DNA of 64,000 bases from JAABSQ01 sp964573705 (GCA_964573705.1 CAZNLT010000005.1:4340-68339), one strand, 5' to 3'; counted from the stretch's first letter, positions 53,080-63,157 are shown. Notes: generated by a model from the letters alone, not told the origin. Translations and numbers: made by a program.

Positions 53080-55629
53080 ATGGGAATTCTAAAAAAACAA
53101 CCGACGATTATTCTGGGCGTCGTCATCACGGCGCTCTTCCTGGTTTTCAGCATCCTTCGAATCGATTTTCTCGACAACCTGGAGCTGAAATTCTATGACC
53201 TGCGAATGAATATGAGAGAAACCCCGGGAGATTCCGATGAAATCGTGATCGTGGATATCGACGACGATTCCATCGACAAACTCGGCCGGTGGCCTTGGCC
53301 CCGTTCTCTGATGGCCCAGGCAATTGAGAAAGTTCATGAAGCCTCCCCCAAACTCATCGGCCTCAATATGATCTACAGCGAACCGGAGGAAGCCGGCGGG
53401 TTGAAGCAGATAAAGCTGTTGTCCGAATTCATTCTTCAGGAAACCGGCGGCAAGAATCCGAAAATTCTCCGCGCCATGCAAATGGCCCAGGAACAGCTGG
53501 ACAATGACCGAAAACTGAGCGAGGCCCTGAATACAACCGGGAATGTGGTGCTGCCGGTCTTTTTCAGGGAATCCCGAATCGTCACCCGAGATCGAAAAAC
53601 CGCCGATGAAGCCATCGCCTCCCAGGCCGTTCCCAATGTAGAGGCCGCCGGCCCCGGAAAAACCGCCGAAGCCGATGAAATCAAGGCGCCCATCCCCCCG
53701 TTTCTGGAGGCGGCCGAAGGTATCGGCCACGTCAATCTCATCTATGATCCGGACGGCAAGGTTCGCCGGGACATCCTCCTGTTTCGATACCGGGACCTCT
53801 ACATTCCCTCTTTTCCCTTGCGGCTGGCCGCCCTCTCTCTGGACATCTCCAACACCAATATCGAAGCCGATCTGGGCAGTTACGTGGCCCTGGGCAGCCG
53901 CATCTCGATTCCGACCACCTCCGATACGCAAATGCTGGTCTCCTTCAAAAGCGCGGAGGAAACATTCAAGAGCTATTCTTTTTTCGATGTCATCAACGAC
54001 AAGATTCCCTTGAACGTCTTTTCGGATAAAATCGTCCTGATCACCCCTTCGGCTTCGGGCATTATGAACCCGTTCAGCACCCCCACCAGTCAACGGATGA
54101 ACTTCGGCGAGTTTACCGCCAATGCGGTCTGGACCATCCTGAATCAGCAGTTCATTCGACAACCCGGGTGGGGTTCCATCGCCATATATGTGATGATCGT
54201 GGTGGTGGGGCTGTTGATCACCCTGGTCCTGCCCCGACTCAAAGCGATCGTGGCCGGGTTGACCTTCATCCTGTTTTTGGGACTTCTGGTGGGCAGCGCC
54301 ATCCATCTCTTCGTCTCCCAGGGGCTTTGGATCGAAATCACCTATCCTTTCCTCCAGCTGGTTTTCGGCTATATCGGGGTGGTCACGATCAATTTCTTCG
54401 TCACCGAAGCCGGAAAGGAGAAGATCGAAGGAGAATCCGCAGAAACCAACCGCATGCTGGGGCTTTCTTTTCAAAACCAGGGCATGCTGGACATGGCTTT
54501 CGATAAATTTCGAAAGGTGCCGGTGGATGAAGAAACCAAGGACCTGCTCTATAATCTCGGGCTGGATTATGAACGAAAGCGCCAGTACAACAAGGCGGCC
54601 TCCGTATATGAATACATCGAGCGGTATGATCCCCACTATAAGGATGTCGCGCCCAAAAAGAAAAAACTGCTTCAGGCCAGCGAAAATATGGTGTTCGGCG
54701 ACGGCCTGCTGAGCGGCGGCAGTACGGGCGGCGACCCGCTGCTTTCGGGCGGCAGTGAAACCCGTCCGACACTGGGACGGTACGAGGTCCTGAAGCAGCT
54801 CGGAAAGGGGGCCATGGGCATCGTCTATCTGGGGCAGGACCCGCGAATCAACCGGACCACCGCCATCAAGACCTTCAAATTCACCGAGGGGTTCGAGCCC
54901 GAAGAGGCGGAAAAACTCAAACAGAAGTTTTTCCGGGAAGCGGAAAGCGCCGGCACCCTGTCCCACCCCAATATCGTGACCATCTATGACGCGGGAGACG
55001 AACACGACCTGGCCTATATCGCCATGGAATTTCTGGACGGGGACGATTTTCAGAAATACACCAAGAAAAAGAACCTCCTGCCCATGCGGAAGGTGATCGA
55101 GTATGTGGCCGATATCGCCGACGCACTCGACTACGCCCATCAGAAGGGGATCGTGCACCGGGACGTCAAACCGGCCAACATTATGATTTTAAAAAACAAG
55201 GTGGTCAAGATCACCGATTTCGGCATCGCTCGAATCACCGCCTCGTCCCAGACCCAGACCGGGGTGGTCAAGGGCACCCCCCACTATATGTCCCCCGAGC
55301 AGATATCCGGAAAAAAGGTAGACGGCAGAACCGATATTTTCTCCCTGGGGGCCATGCTCTACCAGCTGTTGACCGGCGAGCTTCCGTTTCGCGGAGACAG
55401 CCCGGCGGCCCTGATGCATCAGATCATGAACGTACGCCATCCGGACCCCCGAAAAAGCAATCCCAAAATCATCAAACCCCTGGTCACCATCATCGATAAA
55501 GCGCTGGAAAAAGACTGGGATAAACGATACCAGCGGGCAAGTCACATGGCCAAACACCTGAGAATTCTGGGGTCCAAAATCGATGCCATCATGGCTCAGA
55601 AAAAAGCGGCCAGTGCCAAAAGCGCCTGA
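53080..55629 (+). CDS. CHASE2-domain serine/threonine protein kinase
   Basis: 849 residues. An N-terminal helix is followed by an extracellular CHASE2 sensor domain (about 30-350: EIVIVDIDDDSIDKLGRWPWPRSLMA is the hallmark). Three membrane helices lie at about 363-445, then a TPR-like helical segment (480-540). The Hanks-type kinase domain spans about 566-830: GKGAMGIVY (P-loop), HRDVKPANI (about 692-700), DFGIAR (about 712). The kinase is intact. It is followed by a PP2C phosphatase and an FHA protein, so the set is a complete phospho-Ser/Thr switch controlled by an outside signal. Confidence 0.92.
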   Translation: MGILKKQPTIILGVVITALFLVFSILRIDFLDNLELKFYDLRMNMRETPGDSDEIVIVDIDDDSIDKLGRWPWPRSLMAQAIEKVHEASPKLIGLNMIYSEPEEAGGLKQIKLLSEFILQETGGKNPKILRAMQMAQEQLDNDRKLSEALNTTGNVVLPVFFRESRIVTRDRKTADEAIASQAVPNVEAAGPGKTAEADEIKAPIPPFLEAAEGIGHVNLIYDPDGKVRRDILLFRYRDLYIPSFPLRLAALSLDISNTNIEADLGSYVALGSRISIPTTSDTQMLVSFKSAEETFKSYSFFDVINDKIPLNVFSDKIVLITPSASGIMNPFSTPTSQRMNFGEFTANAVWTILNQQFIRQPGWGSIAIYVMIVVVGLLITLVLPRLKAIVAGLTFILFLGLLVGSAIHLFVSQGLWIEITYPFLQLVFGYIGVVTINFFVTEAGKEKIEGESAETNRMLGLSFQNQGMLDMAFDKFRKVPVDEETKDLLYNLGLDYERKRQYNKAASVYEYIERYDPHYKDVAPKKKKLLQASENMVFGDGLLSGGSTGGDPLLSGGSETRPTLGRYEVLKQLGKGAMGIVYLGQDPRINRTTAIKTFKFTEGFEPEEAEKLKQKFFREAESAGTLSHPNIVTIYDAGDEHDLAYIAMEFLDGDDFQKYTKKKNLLPMRKVIEYVADIADALDYAHQKGIVHRDVKPANIMILKNKVVKITDFGIARITASSQTQTGVVKGTPHYMSPEQISGKKVDGRTDIFSLGAMLYQLLTGELPFRGDSPAALMHQIMNVRHPDPRKSNPKIIKPLVTIIDKALEKDWDKRYQRASHMAKHLRILGSKIDAIMAQKKAASAKSA

Positions 55630-55665
55630 TCATAATTTCCCCACCTGGTAAAGAGAGGGCTTTCG

Positions 55666-56481
55666 ATGGTTGTTGTGGAATCGTCCGGATTGACCGACGT
55701 CGGATTGAAACGAAAAGGAAACGAGGACGCGCTTTTTTACGATGACGACCTGAAGCTGTTCGTGGTGGCCGACGGCATGGGCGGGCACCAGGCCGGGGAA
55801 ATCGCCAGCGATCTTGTGGTAAAGACCATGAAAGATTACATGGTCCGGTTCAACCAGAAGGAAGCGGTCGAGGAGCTGGCCGATTCCGACAAGACCCTTT
55901 CCAAAGACGCCAACCGGCTGATCTCCGGCATCAACCTGTCCAATCAGGTCGTCTATCAGGCGGCCCTCAACAAACGGGCTTTTCAGGGAATGGGCGCCAC
56001 CCTGTCTGCGGTCTATTTTTCAGACGACACCCTCATCGCCTCCAATGTAGGAGACAGCCCCATCTACCTGATACGAAACCAGGAAATCGAGGTTCTATCG
56101 GTCCCCCACACGGTACTGGCCGAACAGATCGCCCTTAACCAGGACCAGGAAACCCGATTCGGCAAGGAATACAGCCATATGCTCACCCGGGCCATGGGGG
56201 TGGATGAAGCCGTCAGACCCGATATCTGCGAGTTGCAGTGTTTCAAAGGAGACATTCTGGTGATCGCCTCGGACGGGCTGACCAACAAAGTCTCCCCCGG
56301 GGAGATTTCACAGATCGTTCAAACCAAAAAGCCCGCCAAAGCCTGCCGCATCCTGGTGGACATGGCCAACCAGCGCGGCGGTGATGACAATATTACGTTG
56401 ATTGTGATAAAGGTAAAACAGGTTCTGCATCAACAAAGAGGATTTATGAACCGGATTTTCCGGTTCATTCGTCGCGGTTAG
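55666..56481 (+). CDS. PP2C-family protein phosphatase
   Basis: 271 residues with the metal-binding motifs VVADGMGGHQAGE (about 32-44), GMGATLSAVYF, NVGDSPIYLI and GGDDNITLIV. Removes phosphate from serine/threonine and probably opposes the upstream kinase, whose gene ends 36 bases before. C-terminal tail is a basic hydrophobic stretch (FMNRIFRFIRRG). Confidence 0.93.
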   Translation: MVVVESSGLTDVGLKRKGNEDALFYDDDLKLFVVADGMGGHQAGEIASDLVVKTMKDYMVRFNQKEAVEELADSDKTLSKDANRLISGINLSNQVVYQAALNKRAFQGMGATLSAVYFSDDTLIASNVGDSPIYLIRNQEIEVLSVPHTVLAEQIALNQDQETRFGKEYSHMLTRAMGVDEAVRPDICELQCFKGDILVIASDGLTNKVSPGEISQIVQTKKPAKACRILVDMANQRGGDDNITLIVIKVKQVLHQQRGFMNRIFRFIRRG

Positions 56482-56505
56482 CTTACAGAAGCAAAGGGGA
56501 ATACC

Positions 56506-57225
56506 ATGCCGTTAGTGACCCTGAGATTTAAAAAAGACGAAAAAAAGCTGGGTGAGTTTGTCGCCGAGAAGGGAAGATCCCTCACCATCGGACGGCTCGA
56601 AGACAACGACATCGTCATCGAAAATCTGGCGGTCTCGGGCCATCATGCTAAAATCGACGCGGTCGGGGACAAGTTTCTGGCGACGGATCTCAACAGCAAA
56701 AACGGAACCTTCGTCAACGAGACGCTGATCACCCAGCCTCACTGGCTACGGCACGGGGACGTCATCATCATCGGAAAACACTACCTGGTCTTCGCCTACA
56801 CCTCGGAGGAAGAACAGCCCGAGGATGCCCATGATCCCATGCAGGATACCATGATCATGGATACGGAGCAATTCCGGAAGATGCGGGAAAAAAGTCAGGC
56901 CACTCAACAGGCCCGGCAGGACGCCAAAAAAGAACCAGTGGGCATACTCTCGTTTCTTTCCGGTGGTGAAGGAGAGATAGATCTTACCAAGAAATTGACC
57001 AAAATCGGCAAAAACGCCTCTTCGGATATCGTCATCAGCGGCCTGACCATCGGTCAGACGGCGGCCACCATCAGCAAACGCCCCAACGGCTATTATCTCA
57101 GTTACGTAGGGGGATTTTCCAAGCCCAAAGTGAATGGGGAAACGGTGAAGGAATCGGTCCAGCTGAACCAGTTCGATACTGTGGAGCTCGGATCTTTGAA
57201 AATGCAGTTTCTGCTGAAAGAATAA
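56506..57225 (+). CDS. FHA-domain protein (two FHA folds)
   Basis: 239 residues. An intact FHA domain at about 26-90 (SLTIGRLEDNDIVIENLAVSGHHA; DLNSKNGTFVN) reads phosphothreonine. A second, weaker FHA-like fold fills the C-terminus (about 165-238), with IGKNASSDIVIS and KPKVNGETV but no SxxH motif. A linker rich in acid and glutamine separates them. Follows the phosphatase by 24 bases; the likely adaptor of the kinase pathway. Confidence 0.9.
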   Translation: MPLVTLRFKKDEKKLGEFVAEKGRSLTIGRLEDNDIVIENLAVSGHHAKIDAVGDKFLATDLNSKNGTFVNETLITQPHWLRHGDVIIIGKHYLVFAYTSEEEQPEDAHDPMQDTMIMDTEQFRKMREKSQATQQARQDAKKEPVGILSFLSGGEGEIDLTKKLTKIGKNASSDIVISGLTIGQTAATISKRPNGYYLSYVGGFSKPKVNGETVKESVQLNQFDTVELGSLKMQFLLKE

Positions 57226-57333
57226 GCAGCCGGTCTGATTTACTCGCAAATACGAAAGAATCGGCGACAGGGCCATACTACCGGTCTCTTTCACCACGGG
57301 TGATGGGCCTAACAGATGGAGTAGATTGTAAAT

Positions 57334-58203
57334 ATGAGGACCTCGTCCAATTCTCTTTTCCCCGACAAACGCTTTCTGATTCCATTCCTCCTTCTGGTTC
57401 TGATCATCGGCGGCATCGTCTTTCTGTTTTTCACAAACGAAGATGTAGCCACCGAGCTTCGCCAGGTGCGGGAGCCGATGCCCAATCAGTTTTTCGTCGG
57501 TATCGACGTATCCGCCACTATCAGCACCGATATCCTCGAGAAACTCAAAAAGGCGCTCATTTCCAGGCTTCGCAATTTTATCGGTGATGAAGCGGTCTCC
57601 TATACGGTGACCACCTTCGGGAATCCGGGATGCGGAATGGATTCGGTATCCCGAATTGTTTCCACCCGGTCCCCGGACGACCCGATGGCCTTCAGCCTGC
57701 AGGTGGAAGATAAGATCAGCGAGATCGACATCACCAAAGTGGCGCCGAGGGATACCGAGCCCCTGACCACCCCCCTTTATTGCTTTCTCGAAAGCACTCT
57801 GCCCCGGCATGCCGGCGGGCGGATCATCATCTTTTCAGATCTCCTGAACGATGACAGCGATTGCGACAAACAGTTCATTTTTCCGGAAAACGCCATCGTC
57901 GAGTTCGGAAAAAACAAAAGCGGCCAGATTATTTTTCTGTACCCCACGCCCCATTTGACCGACAACCCGGAGTTGAATCAGCGAATACGGGATAAACAGA
58001 ATGATTTTATCGCCCGAATGAAGGCCCTGAGCACTCAGGGAAAGGTTCGGGCCTTTTTTTATCACATTCCCGATGATCCGCTGGAAACGCTGGAGTTCAT
58101 CCGATCTCAACTTCAAAACGCCATTCCCACCACCATGTTCGACGTCGTATGGGAACGAACCTCCAAGGTGCTCCAAACGATCGTATCGGCGGTCCGTGGA
58201 TAA
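57334..58203 (+). CDS. Membrane-anchored VWA-like protein, unknown role
   Basis: 289 residues with an N-terminal membrane helix (FLIPFLLLVLIIGGIVFLFF). The following domain has VGIDVSATIST, close to the MIDAS DxSxS motif of von Willebrand A domains, and IIIFSDLLNDDSD as a matching acidic strand. Likely exported/periplasmic. Transcribed with the kinase/phosphatase/FHA genes, so it may be a target or effector. The 3' end could overlap the long form of alr. Confidence 0.65.
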   Translation: MRTSSNSLFPDKRFLIPFLLLVLIIGGIVFLFFTNEDVATELRQVREPMPNQFFVGIDVSATISTDILEKLKKALISRLRNFIGDEAVSYTVTTFGNPGCGMDSVSRIVSTRSPDDPMAFSLQVEDKISEIDITKVAPRDTEPLTTPLYCFLESTLPRHAGGRIIIFSDLLNDDSDCDKQFIFPENAIVEFGKNKSGQIIFLYPTPHLTDNPELNQRIRDKQNDFIARMKALSTQGKVRAFFYHIPDDPLETLEFIRSQLQNAIPTTMFDVVWERTSKVLQTIVSAVRG

Positions 58204-58238
58204 ATGCGGATTCGCGGCTCCCGGGAAAGAAACCTGTT

Positions 58239-59387
58239 TTGAGTTCACCACCGGAATCGGCCTGGGTGGAGATCGATTTAGGGGCCATCGGCCGCAATGT
58301 CCGGGAATTGAAGCGCGTCACCAGTCCGTGCGCGGAATTCATGGCGGTGGTCAAAGCCGATGCTTACGGACACGGCGCGGTCGAAGTGGCCCGGACGGCC
58401 CTGGCCCATGGGGCGGACCGACTCGGGGTCGCCCGAATCGCCGAAGCCGTGCAGCTTCGACAAGCCGGCTTGGATGTGCCCATCCTCATTTTCGGCCATA
58501 CCCCTCCGGAACAAGCTTCGGAACTGATTCGCCGGAATTTAACGCAAACCGTTTACCGCCGGGATACGGCTGAAATGCTTTCAGAACAGGGGTCTGCCGA
58601 CGGAAAACGCCTTCCGGTCCACCTGAAAATCGACACCGGTATGGGACGGCTGGGCATGCTCTCCTTTTCAGCGGATGGGGCCCCCACTGATGTCGTCGAA
58701 TCGATCGCGTCCATCTGCAAGCTCCCGGGGTTGACAGTCGAAGGTATTTTCACCCACTTCGCCGCCTCGGATTCCGCAGACAAGTCTTTTTCCCGGCTTC
58801 AGTTCGAACGCTTCATGGAGCTCCTGGACCGGCTCCGCTCGGTGGGAATCGAATTTCAGGTACGCCACTGCGCCAACAGCGCCGGGATCATCGATCTGCC
58901 GGAAACCCACCTGGATCTGGTCCGGGCAGGCATCGCCATGTACGGACTTCCGCCGTCCGATGAGGTGACTCTTCGGGGAATCACCTTACACCCTGCCATG
59001 ACCCTCAAATCCCGGATTATTCATCAAAAATCGGTTCCAGCCGGTTTCAAGGTGAGCTATGCCATGACCTATGAGACCCCCGCCCCTACCTCCATCGCCA
59101 CCGTCTCCATCGGGTATGCCGACGGACTGAATCGGCTCCTCTCTTCCCGGGGTCATATGCTGGTCCGCGGAAGACGAGCCGCCATTATCGGACGGGTCTG
59201 CATGGATCTGACCATGCTGGATGTGGGGCACATTCCGGAAGCCCGGGCGGGGGATGAGGTGGTGATATTCGGGCGACAGGGGAAGGAAATGATTCATGTG
59301 GATGAAATCGCCGCCCTTTTACACACGATCAACTACGAGGTGGTCTCCACCATCACCCGCCGGGTGGACCGCATCTATGATTCCTGA
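58239..59387 (+). CDS. alr: Alanine racemase
   Basis: 382 residues from TTG 58239 (a GGGAAAG site about 8 bases before). A longer frame begins with ATG 58149 inside the preceding gene, but its extra residues look untranslated. PLP lysine K39 is in VVKADAYGHG. The catalytic tyrosine region is VSYAMTYETPAP and the partner site is GRVCMDLTMLDVGH. Converts L-alanine to D-alanine for the cell wall. Confidence 0.9.
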   Translation: MSSPPESAWVEIDLGAIGRNVRELKRVTSPCAEFMAVVKADAYGHGAVEVARTALAHGADRLGVARIAEAVQLRQAGLDVPILIFGHTPPEQASELIRRNLTQTVYRRDTAEMLSEQGSADGKRLPVHLKIDTGMGRLGMLSFSADGAPTDVVESIASICKLPGLTVEGIFTHFAASDSADKSFSRLQFERFMELLDRLRSVGIEFQVRHCANSAGIIDLPETHLDLVRAGIAMYGLPPSDEVTLRGITLHPAMTLKSRIIHQKSVPAGFKVSYAMTYETPAPTSIATVSIGYADGLNRLLSSRGHMLVRGRRAAIIGRVCMDLTMLDVGHIPEARAGDEVVIFGRQGKEMIHVDEIAALLHTINYEVVSTITRRVDRIYDS

Positions 59388-59985
59388 AGTGATTCATTGT
59401 TCATCGAATTCAATCTCTTCATCCTCATCCTCACCCTTACTCCATACTCACCTGTTTTTCAGGTGCCTCACACATTCTGATTCACCGTATATTGGAAAGT
59501 GGCTATCTTCAATAATTCCTGGAAAACGGGAAAATTTTCCTGAATCCCAGGAATCCCGACGAGCAGACGACAAAAATGTGATTCCGTCAGTCAAAAAAGT
59601 CGACTGCCGAGAAACCTGGGAGCCGTCGATGAAAATGCCATTGCGGGGTATTCCTCGTCTTACATCGGGGAATCTCCATAACCATATTTCTGAGGTTTAG
59701 AAACCAAAACGGCACAAATACTGCCAAAAACCTGGTTTTTTAACCTGGTTCTAACATTTCATTTATAAAAAAAATTATAGACTTTTCCTAAAGCTTCTTT
59801 TATACGATGGTGTTTTCTAAGTGTATACACCGATAATGCATCATGGGCTATTTTTTTTGAGTTTTTTTATATAAAAGTGATTTTTTCACTATATTTCAAA
59901 AAATAAATATGATTTGGTGAATACGTATTCATCCCTGAGGAACGAACTGAATTTATCCGATTCTTCAACCTGCCGATGGGAGAAA
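59388..59985. other. AT-rich intergenic region, 598 bases
   Basis: The most AT-rich stretch in the window (about 59750-59910). It contains an inverted repeat (ATTCCTGG/CCAGGAAT, 59515-59554) and the perfect palindrome GTGTATACAC (59821-59830). No supported gene. Probably a promoter/operator region for the secreted-protein genes that follow. Confidence 0.6.
59821..59830. promoter_or_regulatory. Perfect 10-base palindrome, possible operator
   Basis: GTGTATACAC lies about 155 bases before the next start codon in an AT-rich tract. Palindromes of this kind are bound by dimeric regulators, but I cannot name one. Confidence 0.35.
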
Positions 59986-60912
59986 ATGAATAGCACACTT
60001 TCAAAAGCACACCCATTTCCGGTTTTTGGTTTTTTTTATTTTCTCATCCTCTTGCTCGGGTTGACAATAGGGGTTCAGACCGCCTCCGCGGTGAATTCCA
60101 CCGATACCGATCAAGACGGTATGCCGGATTGGTGGGAAAACCGTTCTTTCGGCTCCGGGCATCTCGATTTTAACCGCGATGATGCTTGGGAAGACCCGGA
60201 CGGAGACGGCCTCGACAATCTTTCCGAATTCCGTAACGGGACCAACCCCTTTACCCGGGATACCGACGGGGACGGCCTGAGTGACGGCGAGGAGGTACAC
60301 CGGTACGGCACCAACCCCCTGATGTTCGACACTGACGGCGGCGGCCATTCCGACGGCTTTGAAATCCTGAACGGACGTAATCCCCTCGATCCGGACGATG
60401 ATGCCGCCGGCATGACCAGCACCCTTCGACTCACCCCGGGTTGGAACCTTTTTTCTCTGCCCGTAATGCCTCAAAACACCGCCGTTGCCTCTGTTTTGAA
60501 CGCTGTTTCCGGAAAGTACATCTCCGTGTGGAGCTATCAAGATGGTTACTGGCGGACATTTGATCCCAACAATCCCGGGTTCAGCGACCTCTCCGTTCTG
60601 GAGGCGGGCCTGGGCTACTGGATCAACATGACCACTTCAGCCGATTTACCCGTTTCCGGCGCACCTGCCTCACGGAGCGTTTTTCTCAAATCGGGATGGA
60701 ATTTGGTCGGGTACAATTTTTCGGCCTCCCAGGATGTCGAAACCGCCCTCTCCTCAATTTCGGGAAAATATGTTAATGTATGGACTTTTTCAGACGGCGT
60801 CTGGAAAGTATATGACCCGGCAAATTCGGGGTTCAGCGACCTGACCCATTTTCACCCCGGACAAGGGTACTGGATCAACACCACCACGGCCTGCACCTGG
60901 ACTTTGCCGTAA
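59986..60912 (+). CDS. Secreted calcium-binding (thrombospondin type 3-like) repeat protein
   Basis: 308 residues from ATG 59986 (GGGAGA ahead). Signal peptide (FFYFLILLLGLTIGVQTASA). Repeats of the DxDxDG kind follow: DTDQDGMPDWWE, DPDGDGLDNLSEF, DTDGDGLSDGEE and DTDGGGHSDGFE, which bind calcium. From about residue 140 come two copies of a domain with PGWNLFSLPV/SGWNLVGYNF and GLGYWINMTT/GQGYWINTTT. Surface or secreted role. Confidence 0.85.
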   Translation: MNSTLSKAHPFPVFGFFYFLILLLGLTIGVQTASAVNSTDTDQDGMPDWWENRSFGSGHLDFNRDDAWEDPDGDGLDNLSEFRNGTNPFTRDTDGDGLSDGEEVHRYGTNPLMFDTDGGGHSDGFEILNGRNPLDPDDDAAGMTSTLRLTPGWNLFSLPVMPQNTAVASVLNAVSGKYISVWSYQDGYWRTFDPNNPGFSDLSVLEAGLGYWINMTTSADLPVSGAPASRSVFLKSGWNLVGYNFSASQDVETALSSISGKYVNVWTFSDGVWKVYDPANSGFSDLTHFHPGQGYWINTTTACTWTLP

Positions 60913-61195
60913 TCCTCGATACCGCCTGAATCTCTCAGCCGGGCAAGGGGTTTCCATGAACCTGTATCCATCAGAAAAAGGCTTGAATTCTCGAGAGCAC
61001 ATGGTATAAGGATATTTTCCCATTTTATCCATCCAGTTCGGAAAGAATTCAAGAATGAATAGCATCGACAAGAAAAAACAAGTTTCCTTGCGCTTTCGCA
61101 GATCGTTTTTTCCACCATGAACCGGATTTCAATTCAAAGCCGAAATTTCCCAAGGCACCCTATTCACTCTGGAACCGCTCTGATAAGGTTGGTAA

Positions 61196-63157
61196 ATGGC
61201 TCATAAAATCTCCGCTTTTGTCTACGCATGTTGCTTTGTGTTTCTGCTTCCGCTCTCGGCTGCGGCCCAGCTGCCGCTGCCTTTCAGAATCGGGGGCGCC
61301 CTGACCGTGAACGACACGCCGATCACCAGCGCCAATGATGCCGGATACACCGTCCGAGCGGTGAAAACCGACGGCACCCCCTTTGTGCCGGCCGCCGAGG
61401 ATACCGACGGCATCGACCCGATCTCCGGCTGGTACCGAATCGATGTCCCTGTTTTTGATGCCGCCGAACAGCCGGGCGGCGCCGTTCCGGGATCGGATAC
61501 GATGATCGAGGTCCTGTTCAATGGGCAACCCCTCAGCGTCGCCACCCCGCCGAATGGCATCTTTACCGTCGGAGGAAGCGGTGAACTCAGACAAATCGAT
61601 GTCGAGGTCCGGCAGCAGACCGCCAATCAACCGCCCACCTCCGATGCCGGACCGGATCAAATCGTCACCGAAGGGAAATTGACGGCCCTGGACGGGACCG
61701 GCTCTTTTGATCCCGACCCGGGGGATACCCTTTCTTTTCAATGGGAACAGATCGATGCCGGTACGCCGGTCATCCTATCCGATCCCACCGCCCCGCGGCC
61801 GACATTTACCGCACCGGAAATCACCGGAGCCGACCGGGTTCTGGAATTCAGACTCACGGTCACAGACAATGACGGGCAAACCGCTTCTGATGAGGTCTCG
61901 GTCACGGTACGGCCTTCAGATGCTCAGGCACCCACTGCCGATGCGGGGGCCGATCAGACGGTGACCGAGGGCGCCGTGGTCACCCTCAACGGTGCGAATT
62001 CTTCGACGCCGGATCCGGCGGACACCCTCGTCTATGAATGGGAGCAGATTTCCGGAACCCCGACCGTTACCCTTTCCGACCGATTCGACCCCCGGCCCAG
62101 CTTTGTTGCGCCCGATGTGGCCCCCGGCCTGCAAACCAGCCTGATTTTTCAGCTGACGGTGAAAAACAGCGCTGGCCTGATCGATTCGGACACGGTTACA
62201 GTGACCATCCTTCCGGTCGGCAATCAACCGCCGAAGGCCGATGCCGGTTCCCCCCAAAACGTTGCGGAAGGCACAGAGGTCTTCTTGAACGGATCGGGAT
62301 CATTCGATCCCGATCCGGGGGATACCCTCTCATATGAATGGGATCAGACGGACGGTCCGATTGTCATACTTTCAGACGAAACCGATCCGCAACCCAGTTT
62401 CATCGCACCCGAGGTAGCAGGGGCCGGCGCTATTTTCCTTGAATTTCTTCTGACCGTCCGAGATGACAAAAATGCCACCGACACGGACCGCGTCATCGTC
62501 ACCGTCACCGAACCCCCGACCGAACCGAATCAACCGCCGGTTGCCGATGCCGGACCGGACCGAATGGCCAAAGCAGGAGACCCGGTGCTCCTCGACGGAA
62601 CCGGTTCCCGGGATTCGGACGGCGATATCATCGCCTACCAATGGGACCAGATCGACGGAGATATTCCGGTAAGCCTGATGGGGGCCTCGCAAGCGGAAGC
62701 CAGCTTCACCGCCCCCGATATCCAGAACAGCCAGCTGCTGAGATTTCGGTTGCGGGTCATCGACAATAACGGCGGCGAAGATACGGATGAGGTAACCGTT
62801 ACATTGCTGGGAGACGGTCAGGTTCCGGTAGCGGATGCCGGCCCTGATCGGGCGGTGCGGGAAGGGGATTATGCGGTCCTGGACGGCTCCCGGTCCCACG
62901 CTCCGGTCGGTGACATCGTCTCTTTCCGGTGGGTGCAGACCGGGGGCCCGGTCGGAGTGGACATTTCCAATCCGAACGGCTCGAAAACCACCTTTTTTGC
63001 GCCTCCCGTAGATTCGGATGCGCTTCTGACCTTTCAACTGACGGTCACCACCGATTCCGGCATCACGAATTCCGATACGGTTCAGTATACGATTCTCGAT
63101 TCCGGTCCCGGCCCCGGTGATGACGACAGCACCTGTTTCATCTCGACCGTCAATTAG
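61196..63157 (+). CDS. Secreted PKD/Ig-like repeat protein with truncated CFIST-type end
   Basis: 653 residues. Signal peptide (FVYACCFVFLLPLSAAAQ). After an N-terminal domain, five PKD-like repeats each start near NQPPTADAGPD(Q)xVTEG and run DGTGSFDPDPGDTLSYEWxQ. The C-terminus is PGPGDDDSTCFISTVN and then a stop. In related surface proteins a CFIAT/CFIST motif is usually followed by a membrane helix and basic tail. That part is absent. Confidence 0.85.
   Translation: MAHKISAFVYACCFVFLLPLSAAAQLPLPFRIGGALTVNDTPITSANDAGYTVRAVKTDGTPFVPAAEDTDGIDPISGWYRIDVPVFDAAEQPGGAVPGSDTMIEVLFNGQPLSVATPPNGIFTVGGSGELRQIDVEVRQQTANQPPTSDAGPDQIVTEGKLTALDGTGSFDPDPGDTLSFQWEQIDAGTPVILSDPTAPRPTFTAPEITGADRVLEFRLTVTDNDGQTASDEVSVTVRPSDAQAPTADAGADQTVTEGAVVTLNGANSSTPDPADTLVYEWEQISGTPTVTLSDRFDPRPSFVAPDVAPGLQTSLIFQLTVKNSAGLIDSDTVTVTILPVGNQPPKADAGSPQNVAEGTEVFLNGSGSFDPDPGDTLSYEWDQTDGPIVILSDETDPQPSFIAPEVAGAGAIFLEFLLTVRDDKNATDTDRVIVTVTEPPTEPNQPPVADAGPDRMAKAGDPVLLDGTGSRDSDGDIIAYQWDQIDGDIPVSLMGASQAEASFTAPDIQNSQLLRFRLRVIDNNGGEDTDEVTVTLLGDGQVPVADAGPDRAVREGDYAVLDGSRSHAPVGDIVSFRWVQTGGPVGVDISNPNGSKTTFFAPPVDSDALLTFQLTVTTDSGITNSDTVQYTILDSGPGPGDDDSTCFISTVN

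Noticed and set aside
53089..55158. 689-aa open frame on the minus strand
   Set aside because: Antisense to the CHASE2-kinase; composition is a histidine/glycine-rich mirror of the real codons.
53080..58203. Type VI secretion regulatory locus
   Set aside because: Kinase, phosphatase and FHA are present, but no Tss structural genes lie in the window.
59296..59700. 134-aa open frame after alanine racemase
   Set aside because: It starts inside alr in another frame, is serine-rich low-complexity and has no ribosome site.
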